Positions 9,148 to 17,087 of a DNA stretch of 64,000 nucleotides are shown here, in pieces. The translations under genes and the position numbers were made by a program. The notes under the pieces were generated by a model that saw only the letters and a list, made by a program, of their open reading frames with translations, was not told the origin of the DNA and did not search any database. The stretch's first letter is position 1, and each line of letters begins with the position of its first letter. This stretch comes from Stella humosa. GTDB lineage: Bacteria > Pseudomonadota > Alphaproteobacteria > ATCC43930 > Allostellaceae. The stretch spans positions 3,112,001 to 3,176,000 of the forward strand of contig NZ_AP019700.1 of assembly GCF_006738645.1 (NCBI RefSeq). Reading direction: 5' to 3'.

Positions 9148-9918
9148 CTATTCCGCGATCGCCTGGGCGGCTCCGGTCACTAATGGCGCCATCCGCCGCT
9201 CGAAATCCTCCGGCTCCCACTCGCCCAGCGAGGCCGCGATATGGACGGCGCCGATCGGTGCGCCGGTGCGATCGACGATGGCGGCCGCCACGACGAGTTC
9301 GGCCGGCCGCCATTCCCCCACCTGGAACCCGTAGCCCTGGCGGCGCGCCTTGCGGACCTCCGCCATGATTCGCGCGGGCTCCGTCCGGGTGCTGGCGGTG
9401 AAGGCCGGGCGCTCGGACCGCTCGACGATCGAGCGCGCCACCTCGTCGGTCATGCAGGCCAGCATCGCCCGGCCGCCGGCAGAGCAGAAGAGCGGCACAC
9501 GCCGGCCCACCAGGGCGGCGGAGAAGGTCTCCCGCTTGGACTGCAGGCGGAAGACGTAGAGGGTGTCGGTGCCGTCCAGCAGGCTCAGGTCCACCCGCTC
9601 GCGCGTCGTCCGCCGCAGGTCGGCCAGAATGGGTGCGGCGCGTTCGACGAGCGGATGGTTGCGCAGATAGCCATGGGCCAGATCCAGCACCCGCCGACCC
9701 AACGCGTAGCGGCGGGTGGCCGGATCCTGTTCCAGATAGCCGATGGCGCGCAGCGTGTGCGTGAAGCGCTGGACGGCGCTCTTGTCGAGGCCGGTGGCCG
9801 CCGCCAGCTCGCCGAGGCTCAGGTGCCGATCGCCGCCACGGAAGGCCTCCAGCACCTGGAACGCCTTGTGAAGCGACTTCACATTGAGCGGGCTGGTGCT
9901 GCCGTCGCTGGCGGTCAT
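9148..9918 (-). CDS. IclR-family transcriptional regulator
   Basis: A 256-residue regulator. The N-terminal winged helix-turn-helix covers roughly residues 15-75 (SLHKAFQVLEAF, then LSLGELAAATGLDKSAVQRFTHTL). The C-terminal IclR effector domain includes LLDGTDTLYVFRLQSK, PLFCSAGGRAMLA and VAAAIVDRTGAPIGAVHIA. The ATG at 9918 is preferred over a start 12 codons earlier because the extension carries no recognisable sequence. Effectors are usually small carboxylic or aromatic acids. It is divergent from the PhyH dioxygenase gene and upstream of the CoA-transferase operon on the same strand, so it could control either or both. Confidence 0.93.
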   Translation of the reverse strand: MTASDGSTSPLNVKSLHKAFQVLEAFRGGDRHLSLGELAAATGLDKSAVQRFTHTLRAIGYLEQDPATRRYALGRRVLDLAHGYLRNHPLVERAAPILADLRRTTRERVDLSLLDGTDTLYVFRLQSKRETFSAALVGRRVPLFCSAGGRAMLACMTDEVARSIVERSERPAFTASTRTEPARIMAEVRKARRQGYGFQVGEWRPAELVVAAAIVDRTGAPIGAVHIAASLGEWEPEDFERRMAPLVTGAAQAIAE

Positions 9919-9971
9919 CGATGAACACTGCCAACTGTTGACACAACCGGACACTCCATCGGATGATCGTT

Positions 9972-10000
9972 TGATCAGATACCAAATATCGTAATACGAT
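9972..10000 (+). promoter_or_regulatory. Candidate promoter for the PhyH dioxygenase gene
   Basis: A TTGATC box (9972-9977) and a TACGAT box (9995-10000) are separated by 17 bases; each matches four of six sigma-70 consensus positions. The expected transcript start would be near 10007, ahead of the GGAGGG ribosome-binding site. A second -35-like TTGACA lies at 9938-9943 without a good -10. Confidence 0.35.
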
Positions 10001-10001
10001 A
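9987..10001. promoter_or_regulatory. Perfect 15-base palindrome overlapping the dioxygenase promoter
   Basis: TATCGTAATACGATA is perfectly symmetric about 9994 and covers the candidate -10 box of the dioxygenase promoter, the classic position for a repressor. The adjacent divergent IclR-type regulator is the obvious candidate to bind it; a regulator encoded elsewhere is equally possible. Confidence 0.5.
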
Positions 10002-10028
10002 CACCGCTCGATGCCAGTGGAGGGTAGG

Positions 10029-10826
10029 ATGAAGCTGACCCAGGCCCAGCTCGACGAATACCGAACCAAGGGCTACCTCTACTTCCCCGGGCTGATCACG
10101 CCAGCGGAAGTGGCGGTGCTGCGCGGGGCCGTCCCCGCCCTGCTGACGCGCACCGGCCCCGAGATCAAGCGCGACGGCCCGGAAGCACCGCCCCGCCTCG
10201 TCTATGCCCCGCACGACTACTCGCCGCCCTTCCAGGCGCTGAGCCGGTTGCCGCGCATGCTGGGCGCCGTGCGCCAGTTGCTGGATGACGAGGTCTATGT
10301 CTATCAGAGCCGGATCAACCTGAAGCTGCCGTTTGCCGGCGACTCCTGGTCGTGGCACCAGGACTTCTCGGCCTGGCACCGCCGCGATGCGATGGCGCGG
10401 CCGCATGCGGTGATGGCAGCCGTGTTCCTGGACGACTGCACCGTTGCCAACGGACCGCTGCTGGTGATCCCGGAGAGCCAGACCGACGATGTCGATCTCG
10501 TCCTCAGCCGCGAATATGACGTGCAGGGCTACAAGGTCGAGCGCGTCAGCGGCGAGCTGATCGCCGATCTGGCCGGCCAGCACGGCATCGCCGACCTGCT
10601 GGGCCCGGCCGGGTCGGTCGCCTTCATCCATCCGACCCTGATGCACGGCTCGGCACCGAACATGACCCCCTGGTCGCGGTCGATCTACTACCTCAACTAC
10701 AACGCGGTCACCAACAAGACCCGCCAGAGCGAGCGGCCCTGGTTCATGAACAACCCGGACACCGCGGCCCTGGTGGAAGTCGACGACGGGGCGATCCTGG
10801 CCCAGGCACCGGCCGCCGCGGCCTGA
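10029..10826 (+). CDS. PhyH-family Fe(II)/2-oxoglutarate dioxygenase
   Basis: A 265-residue soluble dioxygenase of the phytanoyl-CoA/ectoine hydroxylase family. The iron triad is visible: H-x-D in SWHQDFSAWH and a distal His in IHPTLMHGS. An Arg in WSRSIYYLNYN is placed to bind 2-oxoglutarate. The Asp is kept, so this is a hydroxylase type rather than a halogenase, which has Ala or Gly there. The ATG at 10029 is chosen because GGAGGG lies a few bases before it; an in-frame GTG or ATG six codons earlier has no such site. Transcribed alone and divergently from the IclR gene. Substrate is unknown. Confidence 0.9.
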   Translation: MKLTQAQLDEYRTKGYLYFPGLITPAEVAVLRGAVPALLTRTGPEIKRDGPEAPPRLVYAPHDYSPPFQALSRLPRMLGAVRQLLDDEVYVYQSRINLKLPFAGDSWSWHQDFSAWHRRDAMARPHAVMAAVFLDDCTVANGPLLVIPESQTDDVDLVLSREYDVQGYKVERVSGELIADLAGQHGIADLLGPAGSVAFIHPTLMHGSAPNMTPWSRSIYYLNYNAVTNKTRQSERPWFMNNPDTAALVEVDDGAILAQAPAAAA

Positions 10827-10831
10827 CGAAC

Positions 10832-10864
10832 CGGCGGCGAAGGGCGCCCTGCCCCTCGCCGCCG
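10832..10864. terminator. Hairpin between convergent genes, probable bidirectional terminator
   Basis: Nine-base arms (10832-10840 and 10856-10864) pair perfectly; after one mismatch a further GGG/CCC pairs inside. The hairpin fills the 45-base gap between the convergent dioxygenase and SDR genes. There is no long T-tract. Confidence 0.5.
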
Positions 10865-10871
10865 CCCGGGC

Positions 10872-11672
10872 TCAGGCGCTGCGTGCCATCAGGCCGCCAT
10901 CCACCAGAAGTTCGGTGCCGGTGACGTACTTGGCCTCCTCCGACGCCAGGAACAGGGCGGCATAGGCGACATCCCAGGCATCGCCCCGCCGGCCGAGCGG
11001 CACCCGCGTCTTGGCCTCCTCGCGCAGCGTGGCCAGGTCGGCCCGGCCCTTCTGGCGCGACACGCGATGCTCCAGCAGCGGCGTGTCGATCATGCCCGGG
11101 ATGACGGTGTTGCAGCGGATGCCATCGCGGGCATAGCGCACCGCAATCTGCCTGGTGAACTGCACCAGGCCCGACTTGCTGGCCGAGTAACCGACGTGAT
11201 CGTGGCCGAGGTGGCGGAGGCCGCCGATCGACCCGACATTGATCACGGCCCCCGCACCCTGCCGCACCATCGCCGGCAGCACCGCCTTGCAGGTGATGAA
11301 GACGCTGGTCAAGTTGAGGTCGAGTTGGCCGCGGAAGTCGTCCACCGACATCTCGATCGGCCCGCCGGTGACAGAGCCGCCGACATTGTTGTGCAGCACG
11401 TCGATCCGCCCGAAGCGGGCCAGGACCGCGGCCACCATCGCCTCCACCGAATCGAGGTGGGTGACGTCGGCCTCGGCCACCATCGCTTCCCCGCCTTCCT
11501 CGACGACGAGGCGCTCGGTCTCGGCCGCCGCCGACAGGTCGCGGTCGGCCACGACCACGCGGGCCCCCTCCCGCGCGAAGAGCACCGCCGAGGCGCGGCC
11601 ATTGCCCCATCCTGGGCCGACCGACCCGGCGCCGGTAACCAGGGCGACCTTGCCCGCGAGACGACCCGACAT
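10872..11672 (-). CDS. Short-chain dehydrogenase/reductase
   Basis: A 266-residue classical-type SDR. It has a cofactor motif (VTGAGSVGPGWGNGRA, longer than the usual TGxxxGIG), NNVGG, the catalytic Ser in INVGSIGG and the YSASK catalytic Tyr-Lys pair. The C-terminus is VTGTELLVDGGL. Preference for NAD or NADP cannot be read safely, although VVADRD after strand 2 suggests NAD. It is the last gene of the minus-strand run that starts at 17948 and follows the deacetylase by 29 bases. Confidence 0.92.
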   Translation of the reverse strand: MSGRLAGKVALVTGAGSVGPGWGNGRASAVLFAREGARVVVADRDLSAAAETERLVVEEGGEAMVAEADVTHLDSVEAMVAAVLARFGRIDVLHNNVGGSVTGGPIEMSVDDFRGQLDLNLTSVFITCKAVLPAMVRQGAGAVINVGSIGGLRHLGHDHVGYSASKSGLVQFTRQIAVRYARDGIRCNTVIPGMIDTPLLEHRVSRQKGRADLATLREEAKTRVPLGRRGDAWDVAYAALFLASEEAKYVTGTELLVDGGLMARSA

Positions 11673-11701
11673 GCGCTTGCTCCGACCGATAGGTGTTGGA
11701 A

Positions 11702-12556
11702 TCAGGGATAGGGGACGATCTCGCCGCGGGCGAACTTGTCGCGGAACTCCAGGGCGGCGGCCTCCAGCGTGCAGAACACCGCGCCGCGCTTGGCCAGCGC
11801 CTCGATCAGCCCGGCCAGCGCCAGCATGCGGTGGCCGCGGCCGATCACGTAGGGGTGGAGCGTGTAGGAGAGCACCCCCCAGTCGCAGGTCTGTTGCATG
11901 TAGTCGAAGTCGGCGATCCAGTTCTCCAGCACGAGGCTGGCATTCATCAGGCCGGGCATGACGTGTTCCTTGGTCCGCATGAACTCGAAATGCGGGAAGT
12001 CGTCGAGCGACCAGGAGATCGGCATCTCGATCAGGCTGGTGTGCTGGCCGAAGACCGCCGGCTGGTCGGGCCGGATGATGTCGCCGCGGCGCACGAAGTA
12101 CGGGCAATGGTCGTTGCCCATCATGCTGCTCTCGTAGAGGAATCCGTGCTCGATCAGGAGATCGACGGTGTGGTCGCTGATGTCCCATGCCGGCGAGCGG
12201 TAGCCGGCCGGCCGGCGGCCAGTCAGCCGGACGATCGAATCGATGCCGCGGATCAGCCCGTCGGTCTCTTCCTCCGGCGACAGGTTGGCGGGCGAGACAT
12301 GGGTCCAGCCATGGTGACCGACCTCGTGCCCGGCCGCGACGATCTCCTCGCAGCGCGCCTTGTAGGTCTCGATAACGATGCCGGGGATGTACCAGGACGC
12401 CGGCACGTCGTGGCGCTTCAGCAGGTCGAGGATGCGGCCGGCAGCGAGCACGCCGAACTCTCCGCGCGAGACGGGCGAGGGCGTCGTCAGGCCACGGGCG
12501 GCAAAGCCCGACCAGGTGTCGAAGTCGAAGCCAAGGCAGACGATATGACGGGGCAT
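11702..12556 (-). CDS. NodB-fold polysaccharide deacetylase-family amidohydrolase
   Basis: A 284-residue protein with all five NodB catalytic motifs: the Asp pair in GFDFD, the metal His pair in GHHGWTH, RSPAW, a DD site in WSLDDF and LHP in SYTLHPY. There is no signal peptide, so it acts in the cytoplasm and is unlikely to be a cell-wall enzyme. Cytoplasmic members such as the PuuE allantoinase hydrolyse small cyclic or linear amides. Placement beside a tricarboxylate-type transporter, SDRs and a hydantoin-racemase-like protein favours amide hydrolysis of an imported small molecule. The exact reaction is unknown. Confidence 0.85.
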   Translation of the reverse strand: MPRHIVCLGFDFDTWSGFAARGLTTPSPVSRGEFGVLAAGRILDLLKRHDVPASWYIPGIVIETYKARCEEIVAAGHEVGHHGWTHVSPANLSPEEETDGLIRGIDSIVRLTGRRPAGYRSPAWDISDHTVDLLIEHGFLYESSMMGNDHCPYFVRRGDIIRPDQPAVFGQHTSLIEMPISWSLDDFPHFEFMRTKEHVMPGLMNASLVLENWIADFDYMQQTCDWGVLSYTLHPYVIGRGHRMLALAGLIEALAKRGAVFCTLEAAALEFRDKFARGEIVPYP

Positions 12557-12599
12557 GGCGGGGATTGTCCCTGTCCAGGATGGTTGGGCGGCGCGCGGC

Positions 12600-14102
12600 T
12601 CAGGTCTCTCGGAACGCTTCGGTCCGCACGCGGCGCAGTTTCGGCAGCAGCACCAGCACCAGCAGCACGGCCGAGGCCGCGAGCAGGCCCAGGCTGATCG
12701 GGCGCTCGACGAACGTCATCGCGTCGCCGCCTGAGATGCGCATGGCCCGGCGCAAGTTCTCTTCCATCATCGGGCCGAGGACGAAGCCCAGCAGCAGGGG
12801 TGCCGGCTCCGCCCCCACCTTGATGAAGAAGTACCCTACCAAGCCGAAGCCGGCGGTCAGGAAGACGTCGAAGACCGAGTTGTTGATGCTGTAGACGCCG
12901 ATGGCGCTGAACACGAGGATGGCGGTGTAGAGCAGCCGGTAGGGTACGCGCAGCAACGCCACCCACATGCCGATCAGCGGCAGGTTGATCACCAGCAGCA
13001 TCAGGTTGCCGATCCACATGCTGGCGATCAGGCCCCAGAACAGGCTGGGCTGGGACACCAGCACCTGGGGCCCGGGCTGGATCCCGTGCATGACGAGCGC
13101 GCCGATCATCAGCGCCATCAGTGCGTTCGACGGGATGCCCAGGGTCAGCATCGGGATGAACGAGGTCTGGGCGCCGGCATTGTTGGCTGCCTCCGGCCCC
13201 GCCACCCCTTCGATCGCCCCCTTGCCGAAGCGCGATGGATCGGCCGCCAGCTTCTTCTCGACCGTGTAGGCGGCGAACGCACTGAGGACGGCACCGCCGC
13301 CCGGAAGCACACCTAGCACCGACCCGATCGCCGTGCCGCGCAGGATCGGCTTCACGGCGCGCCGCATCTCGTCGCGGTCGGGCCACAGCGATCCCAGCTT
13401 GGAGGTGACGAGCGAGCGGTCCGTGCCCCGCTCCAGGTTGTGGATGATGTCGCCGATGCCGAAGAGGCCCAGCGCGATGGTGACGAAATTGATGCCCTCG
13501 GCCAGGTTGGGATTGCCGAAGGTGTAACGCTGGGCGCCGGAATTGACGTCGATCCCGACCATGCCCAGCAGGAGGCCGACGACGATCATCGCCAGCGCGT
13601 TCACGACCGATCCGCTGGCCAGCACGACCGCGCCGATCAGCCCGAAGACCATCAGGCTGAAATACTCGGCCGGGCCGAAGCGCAGCGCCAGCTCGGTCAT
13701 CGGCTCGGCCACGCCGACGATCAAGACGGTCGCGATCGTCCCGGCGAAGAACGAGCCCACCGCCGCCACCGCCAGTGCCGCGCCGGCACGGCCGCGCCGG
13801 GCCATCTGGTGGCCGTCGATGCAGGTGACAACCGAGGATGCCTCGCCCGGCAGGTTGACCAGGATGGCCGTGGTCGAGCCGCCATACTGGGCGCCGTAGT
13901 AGATGCCGGAAAGCATGATGAGCGCCGTCACCGGCGACATGGTGAAGGTGATCGGCAACAGCATGGCCACAGTGGCGAGCGGCCCCAGGCCCGGCAGCAC
14001 CCCCACCAGCGTGCCGACCAGCACCCCGATCAGGCAGAAGGCGAGATTGGTCAGCGACAGCGCTTCGCCGAAGCCGATCGCAAGATTGGAGAGGATGTCC
14101 AT
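12600..14102 (-). CDS. tctA: Tripartite tricarboxylate transporter, large membrane subunit TctA
   Basis: A 500-residue, highly hydrophobic protein with about eleven to twelve membrane helices and the TctA signatures GVLVGVLPGLGPLATVAMLLP, YGAQYGGSTTAILVN and PGEASSVVTCIDG. It drives substrate entry with an ion gradient after delivery by the periplasmic TctC. The start overlaps the tctB stop codon by one base (TGATG), showing translational coupling. The family takes citrate, terephthalate, propionate-type and other carboxylates; the specific substrate here is unknown. Confidence 0.95.
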   Translation of the reverse strand: MDILSNLAIGFGEALSLTNLAFCLIGVLVGTLVGVLPGLGPLATVAMLLPITFTMSPVTALIMLSGIYYGAQYGGSTTAILVNLPGEASSVVTCIDGHQMARRGRAGAALAVAAVGSFFAGTIATVLIVGVAEPMTELALRFGPAEYFSLMVFGLIGAVVLASGSVVNALAMIVVGLLLGMVGIDVNSGAQRYTFGNPNLAEGINFVTIALGLFGIGDIIHNLERGTDRSLVTSKLGSLWPDRDEMRRAVKPILRGTAIGSVLGVLPGGGAVLSAFAAYTVEKKLAADPSRFGKGAIEGVAGPEAANNAGAQTSFIPMLTLGIPSNALMALMIGALVMHGIQPGPQVLVSQPSLFWGLIASMWIGNLMLLVINLPLIGMWVALLRVPYRLLYTAILVFSAIGVYSINNSVFDVFLTAGFGLVGYFFIKVGAEPAPLLLGFVLGPMMEENLRRAMRISGGDAMTFVERPISLGLLAASAVLLVLVLLPKLRRVRTEAFRET

Positions 14103-14557
14103 CAGGGCAGGGCCGGAATGGGCAGGCCCAGCAGCAGCCGGAACACCACCGTGCAGAAGACGGCCATGACGACCGCGAAGATCGCCGCCTCGCGCCATCG
14201 GCGGTCGGGTGCGGCGGCGGTCGCGGCCAGGATCACCACCGCCGTGGTGACCAGCAGGCCGGCCCGTTCCACCAGTAGGCCGAACAGGCAGAGCGAGGCC
14301 AGGATGATCGCCAGCCCGCGCCATGCCCAGCGTTCCAGGCGCGGGCCCTCGACGGCCAGCGAGGCTGCCGCCAGCCCGACGCCGAAGGCGAGCAGGATGA
14401 CGCTCAGCACCTTGGGCATGTAGCCCGCCCCCATGCGCACGGCCGTGCCCATCGGCAGCTTCCAGCCGAACCACAGGCCGCAGAGGCCCATGGCCAGCAG
14501 GAAAGCGGCAAACAGGAGCCGCTGCGGGTCACGAACGCGCAGCATGGTCACGGGCAC
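14102..14557 (-). CDS. tctB: Tripartite tricarboxylate transporter, small membrane subunit TctB
   Basis: A 151-residue membrane protein with four predicted helices, typical of TctB. A GTG start at 14557 with a G-rich Shine-Dalgarno just upstream is preferred; an ATG four codons later is an alternative. The gene begins seven bases after the tctC stop and ends inside the tctA start codon. Confidence 0.9.
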   Translation of the reverse strand: MPVTMLRVRDPQRLLFAAFLLAMGLCGLWFGWKLPMGTAVRMGAGYMPKVLSVILLAFGVGLAAASLAVEGPRLERWAWRGLAIILASLCLFGLLVERAGLLVTTAVVILAATAAAPDRRWREAAIFAVVMAVFCTVVFRLLLGLPIPALP

Positions 14558-14564
14558 CGCCCCC

Positions 14565-15533
14565 CTACTCCTTGAGGTTCACCTTCTTGCCGACCTCCAG
14601 CCACTGGGCGACGATCGCTTCGGTCTGGGCCTGGTGTTCCTCGGGCGTGTTGGCGTTCACGTGATAGCCCCGCTCGGCCAGCTTGGCCGTCATCTCGGGC
14701 TCACGCATCACCGCAGAGATGGCGTCGCGCAGCGTGCGGCGCACGGCGATCGGTGTGCCGGCCGGGGCATGCACGCCCCACACGCTCATAACGTCGGCGC
14801 CCGTGACGCCGCTTTCCTGGAACGTGGGCACTTCCGGCATCGCGGGATCTCGGCGGTCGCCCGTGACCGCGATCGCCCGCACCTTGCCCTGCTCGACCAG
14901 CGGCTTGGAGGAATTGATGCCGCCGAACTGCATCGTGACATGGCCGCCCAGCAGTGCGTTCAGCGCGGGCCCGGACGACTTGAAGGGCACGTGCGTGATG
15001 TCGACCCCGGCCTTCAGATTCAGCATGACGCCGACCAGGTGGGTCGAGGCGCCGATGCCGCCATGGGCGAAGGTCAGCTTGCTCTTCTTGGCCAGCGCCA
15101 GCAGCTCCTGGAGGTTCTTGGCCGCGACCGACGGATGCACGATCAGCAGCACCGGCCCCTGCGCCAGCATGGTGACGGCGGTGAAGTCCTTGATCGTATC
15201 GTAGGGCAGCGAATCCAGGACCGCGGGGTTCTGGTAGAAGGAATTGTCCGAGAGATAGAGCGTGTAGCCGTCCGGCTTGGACTTGGCGACAAGTTCGGCA
15301 CCCAGGACCGCGGTCGCGTCCGGCCGGTTCTCGATGATGATCGAGACGCCCAGCTTCTTCTCCAGCGCCGGCGCCAGCATGCGGGTGAGGTTGTCCGACC
15401 CGCCGCCCGGCGCCCGCGGCACGACGATCTTGATCGGCCCGGCCGGGTAGGTCTGCGCCGTCGATGGGCCGGCGATGGCCGCGGCCAGGAACAGGCCCGC
15501 CGCGGACGCGAGAAGCTGACGTTTACCGATCAT
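14565..15533 (-). CDS. tctC: Tripartite tricarboxylate transporter, substrate-binding protein TctC
   Basis: A 322-residue periplasmic receptor. The Sec signal peptide spans about residues 1-27 and ends near GPSTAQ. The mature protein begins YPAGPIKIVVPRAPGGGSDNL, the family signature whose PGG-x-D region contacts the ligand carboxylate, and GHVTMQFGG and PEVPTFQESGV are further Bug/TctC landmarks. AGGGAGAAC precedes the ATG. It is encoded first of the three transporter genes, as usual. Confidence 0.94.
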   Translation of the reverse strand: MIGKRQLLASAAGLFLAAAIAGPSTAQTYPAGPIKIVVPRAPGGGSDNLTRMLAPALEKKLGVSIIIENRPDATAVLGAELVAKSKPDGYTLYLSDNSFYQNPAVLDSLPYDTIKDFTAVTMLAQGPVLLIVHPSVAAKNLQELLALAKKSKLTFAHGGIGASTHLVGVMLNLKAGVDITHVPFKSSGPALNALLGGHVTMQFGGINSSKPLVEQGKVRAIAVTGDRRDPAMPEVPTFQESGVTGADVMSVWGVHAPAGTPIAVRRTLRDAISAVMREPEMTAKLAERGYHVNANTPEEHQAQTEAIVAQWLEVGKKVNLKE

Positions 15534-15593
15534 GATCCCCGTTCTCCCTGTTTTCTGGTCGAAGCCGCTCTGCAAGTTCAGTTCCGGGCAAAA

Positions 15594-16334
15594 TCAGTTC
15601 CGGGGCGGCGGCGTCCCCAGCGAAAGCCCGCCGCACACGAAGAGCGTCTGGCCGGTGACGTAGCTGGACCGCTCGTCGAGGAAGAAGGCGACGGCCTGCG
15701 CCACCTCTTCCGGCCGGCCCAGCCGCTGCATCGGCACCGCCTGGCGCAGCCGCGTGACGTCGGGCGAGTTATGCGGATTGTTGCGGCGGAACAGCTCGGT
15801 GTCGATCATGCCGGGGCCGACCGCGTTGACCGTGATGCCGTCGCCCGCCATCTCCACCGCCCAGGCCCGCGTCATCGCCGCCAGGGCCGACTTCGTGGCC
15901 GCATATGCGCTGCGCGTTTCGCGCCCGAACACGGCCCGGCTGGTGATGTTGACGATCCGGCCGAATCCGGCCGACCGCATGGTCGGCAGGACTGCCTGCA
16001 CGGACAGCAGCACGCTGCCGAGGTTGAGACGGTTCAGCCAGCGCTGGGTATCGCCATTGCTCTCGGCCACATTCTCGCGCAGCGAAGAGCCGACATTGTT
16101 GACCAGCCGGGTGATCTGGTGTCGGCGCGCCAGATCGGACAGCACGGCAGCGGCCGCATCGGCGTCCGTCACATCGACCTGCGCGAAGGCCAGCAGGCCG
16201 GGCGGCGGGCTGTCGACCCGGTCGATGCCCAGCACCCCGTAGCCGTCGTCCACGAGGCGGACCGCGACGGCGCGGCCGATTCCATAGGCGACCCCAGTAA
16301 CCAGAACGACGGGCTTGGCGGCGGTATCGTCCAT
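15594..16334 (-). CDS. Short-chain dehydrogenase/reductase (catalytically complete partner)
   Basis: A 246-residue SDR with the cofactor motif TGVAYGIGRA, an NNVGS motif, the catalytic Ser in IVNITSRA and the YAATK Tyr-Lys pair. The Asp in GIDRVD at the end of strand 2 suggests NAD. The C-terminus VTGQTLFVCGGLSLG carries Cys-Gly-Gly where most family members have Asp-Gly-Gly. The next gene upstream encodes a related SDR without an active site and with the same unusual C-terminal motif, so the two probably form a hetero-oligomer. The upstream gene ends 12 bases before this ATG. Confidence 0.92.
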   Translation of the reverse strand: MDDTAAKPVVLVTGVAYGIGRAVAVRLVDDGYGVLGIDRVDSPPPGLLAFAQVDVTDADAAAAVLSDLARRHQITRLVNNVGSSLRENVAESNGDTQRWLNRLNLGSVLLSVQAVLPTMRSAGFGRIVNITSRAVFGRETRSAYAATKSALAAMTRAWAVEMAGDGITVNAVGPGMIDTELFRRNNPHNSPDVTRLRQAVPMQRLGRPEEVAQAVAFFLDERSSYVTGQTLFVCGGLSLGTPPPRN

Positions 16335-16346
16335 GATGCTGGGCCC

Positions 16347-17015
16347 TCAGATCGTCAGGCGGCCGGCGGTGCGCCCGCCGCACACCATCAGCACCTGGCC
16401 GGTGATCGCGGCCGAGCGGGGGTCGGCGAAGAACGAAACCGCGTGGGCGACATCGCCGGGCGTCGGCCGCCGCACGAGCCAGGACTCGTCGCCCGGTTCG
16501 TGGACGGGATCGTCGCCGGCATCAGGGCCGGCGACGACCGCGTTGGCGGTAACGCCGAGCGGCGCGAACTCCAGCGACCAGCTACGGGCCAAGCCCAACA
16601 AACCGCCGGAGACGGCACTGGCCGCCGTGCGGCTGGGCGTGCTGGTCACCGCCCAATCGAGGACCATGACCACCCGGCTCGGTCGTGGCGGCGGCGACTT
16701 GGTGAAGAGCGCCTTGGCGACCAGGCCCGCCGTCACCAGCGCCCGGTCGAGGGCGTCGATCATGGTGGCGACCGCCAGATCCGCCGGGCCGGCCGGGTCC
16801 GGCAGCGCGCAGAGGAAGACGACGACGGCCGGTCGCGCCTCGTCAGCCGCGGCTTCGAGGGCAGCCAGAATGTCGCCGTCATGGTCTTCCGACAGCACAG
16901 TGACGCGGTAGCCGTCTGCGGCCAGCCGCTGTTCGACGGCCGGCGAGGTCGCCCGACCAAGGCCGACGATCAGGGCGTCGTCGCGGTATTGTATTTCAAT
17001 ATCGTGCTTCGACAT
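16347..17015 (-). CDS. Degenerate SDR-fold protein, probable pseudoenzyme subunit
   Basis: A 222-residue protein with the SDR length and fold pattern but no catalytic apparatus. The cofactor loop reads IVGLGRATSP instead of TGxxxGIG, and the Tyr-x3-Lys position falls in SRTAASAVSG with neither residue. The C-terminus ITGQVLMVCGGRTAG matches the partner SDR downstream. Paired active and inactive SDR subunits are known, for example in BbsCD of anaerobic toluene degradation, so a structural partner is the best guess. The ATG at 17015 has no clear ribosome-binding site; a perfect TTGACA box lies at 17045-17050 on the same strand, so a very short leader is possible. Confidence 0.75.
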   Translation of the reverse strand: MSKHDIEIQYRDDALIVGLGRATSPAVEQRLAADGYRVTVLSEDHDGDILAALEAAADEARPAVVVFLCALPDPAGPADLAVATMIDALDRALVTAGLVAKALFTKSPPPRPSRVVMVLDWAVTSTPSRTAASAVSGGLLGLARSWSLEFAPLGVTANAVVAGPDAGDDPVHEPGDESWLVRRPTPGDVAHAVSFFADPRSAAITGQVLMVCGGRTAGRLTI

Positions 17016-17055
17016 GAGATACTGTGCCAATCGCCGTTCGACCTTGTCAAATCCT

Positions 17056-17068
17056 GATCGCCTGATCG
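17056..17068. promoter_or_regulatory. GATC-N4-GATC element upstream of the degenerate SDR gene
   Basis: GATCGCCTGATCG lies about 40 bases before the start at 17015. Close relatives occur at 9965-9977 and 17997-18009, also in upstream regions. It may be a shared regulator site or chance. Confidence 0.2.
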
Positions 17069-17087
17069 GAACACCGAATCGCGCGTC

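Noticed and set aside
10029-10826. Non-heme iron halogenase
   Set aside because: The HxD aspartate is present here and in the other two PhyH proteins; halogenases of this family have Ala or Gly at that position.
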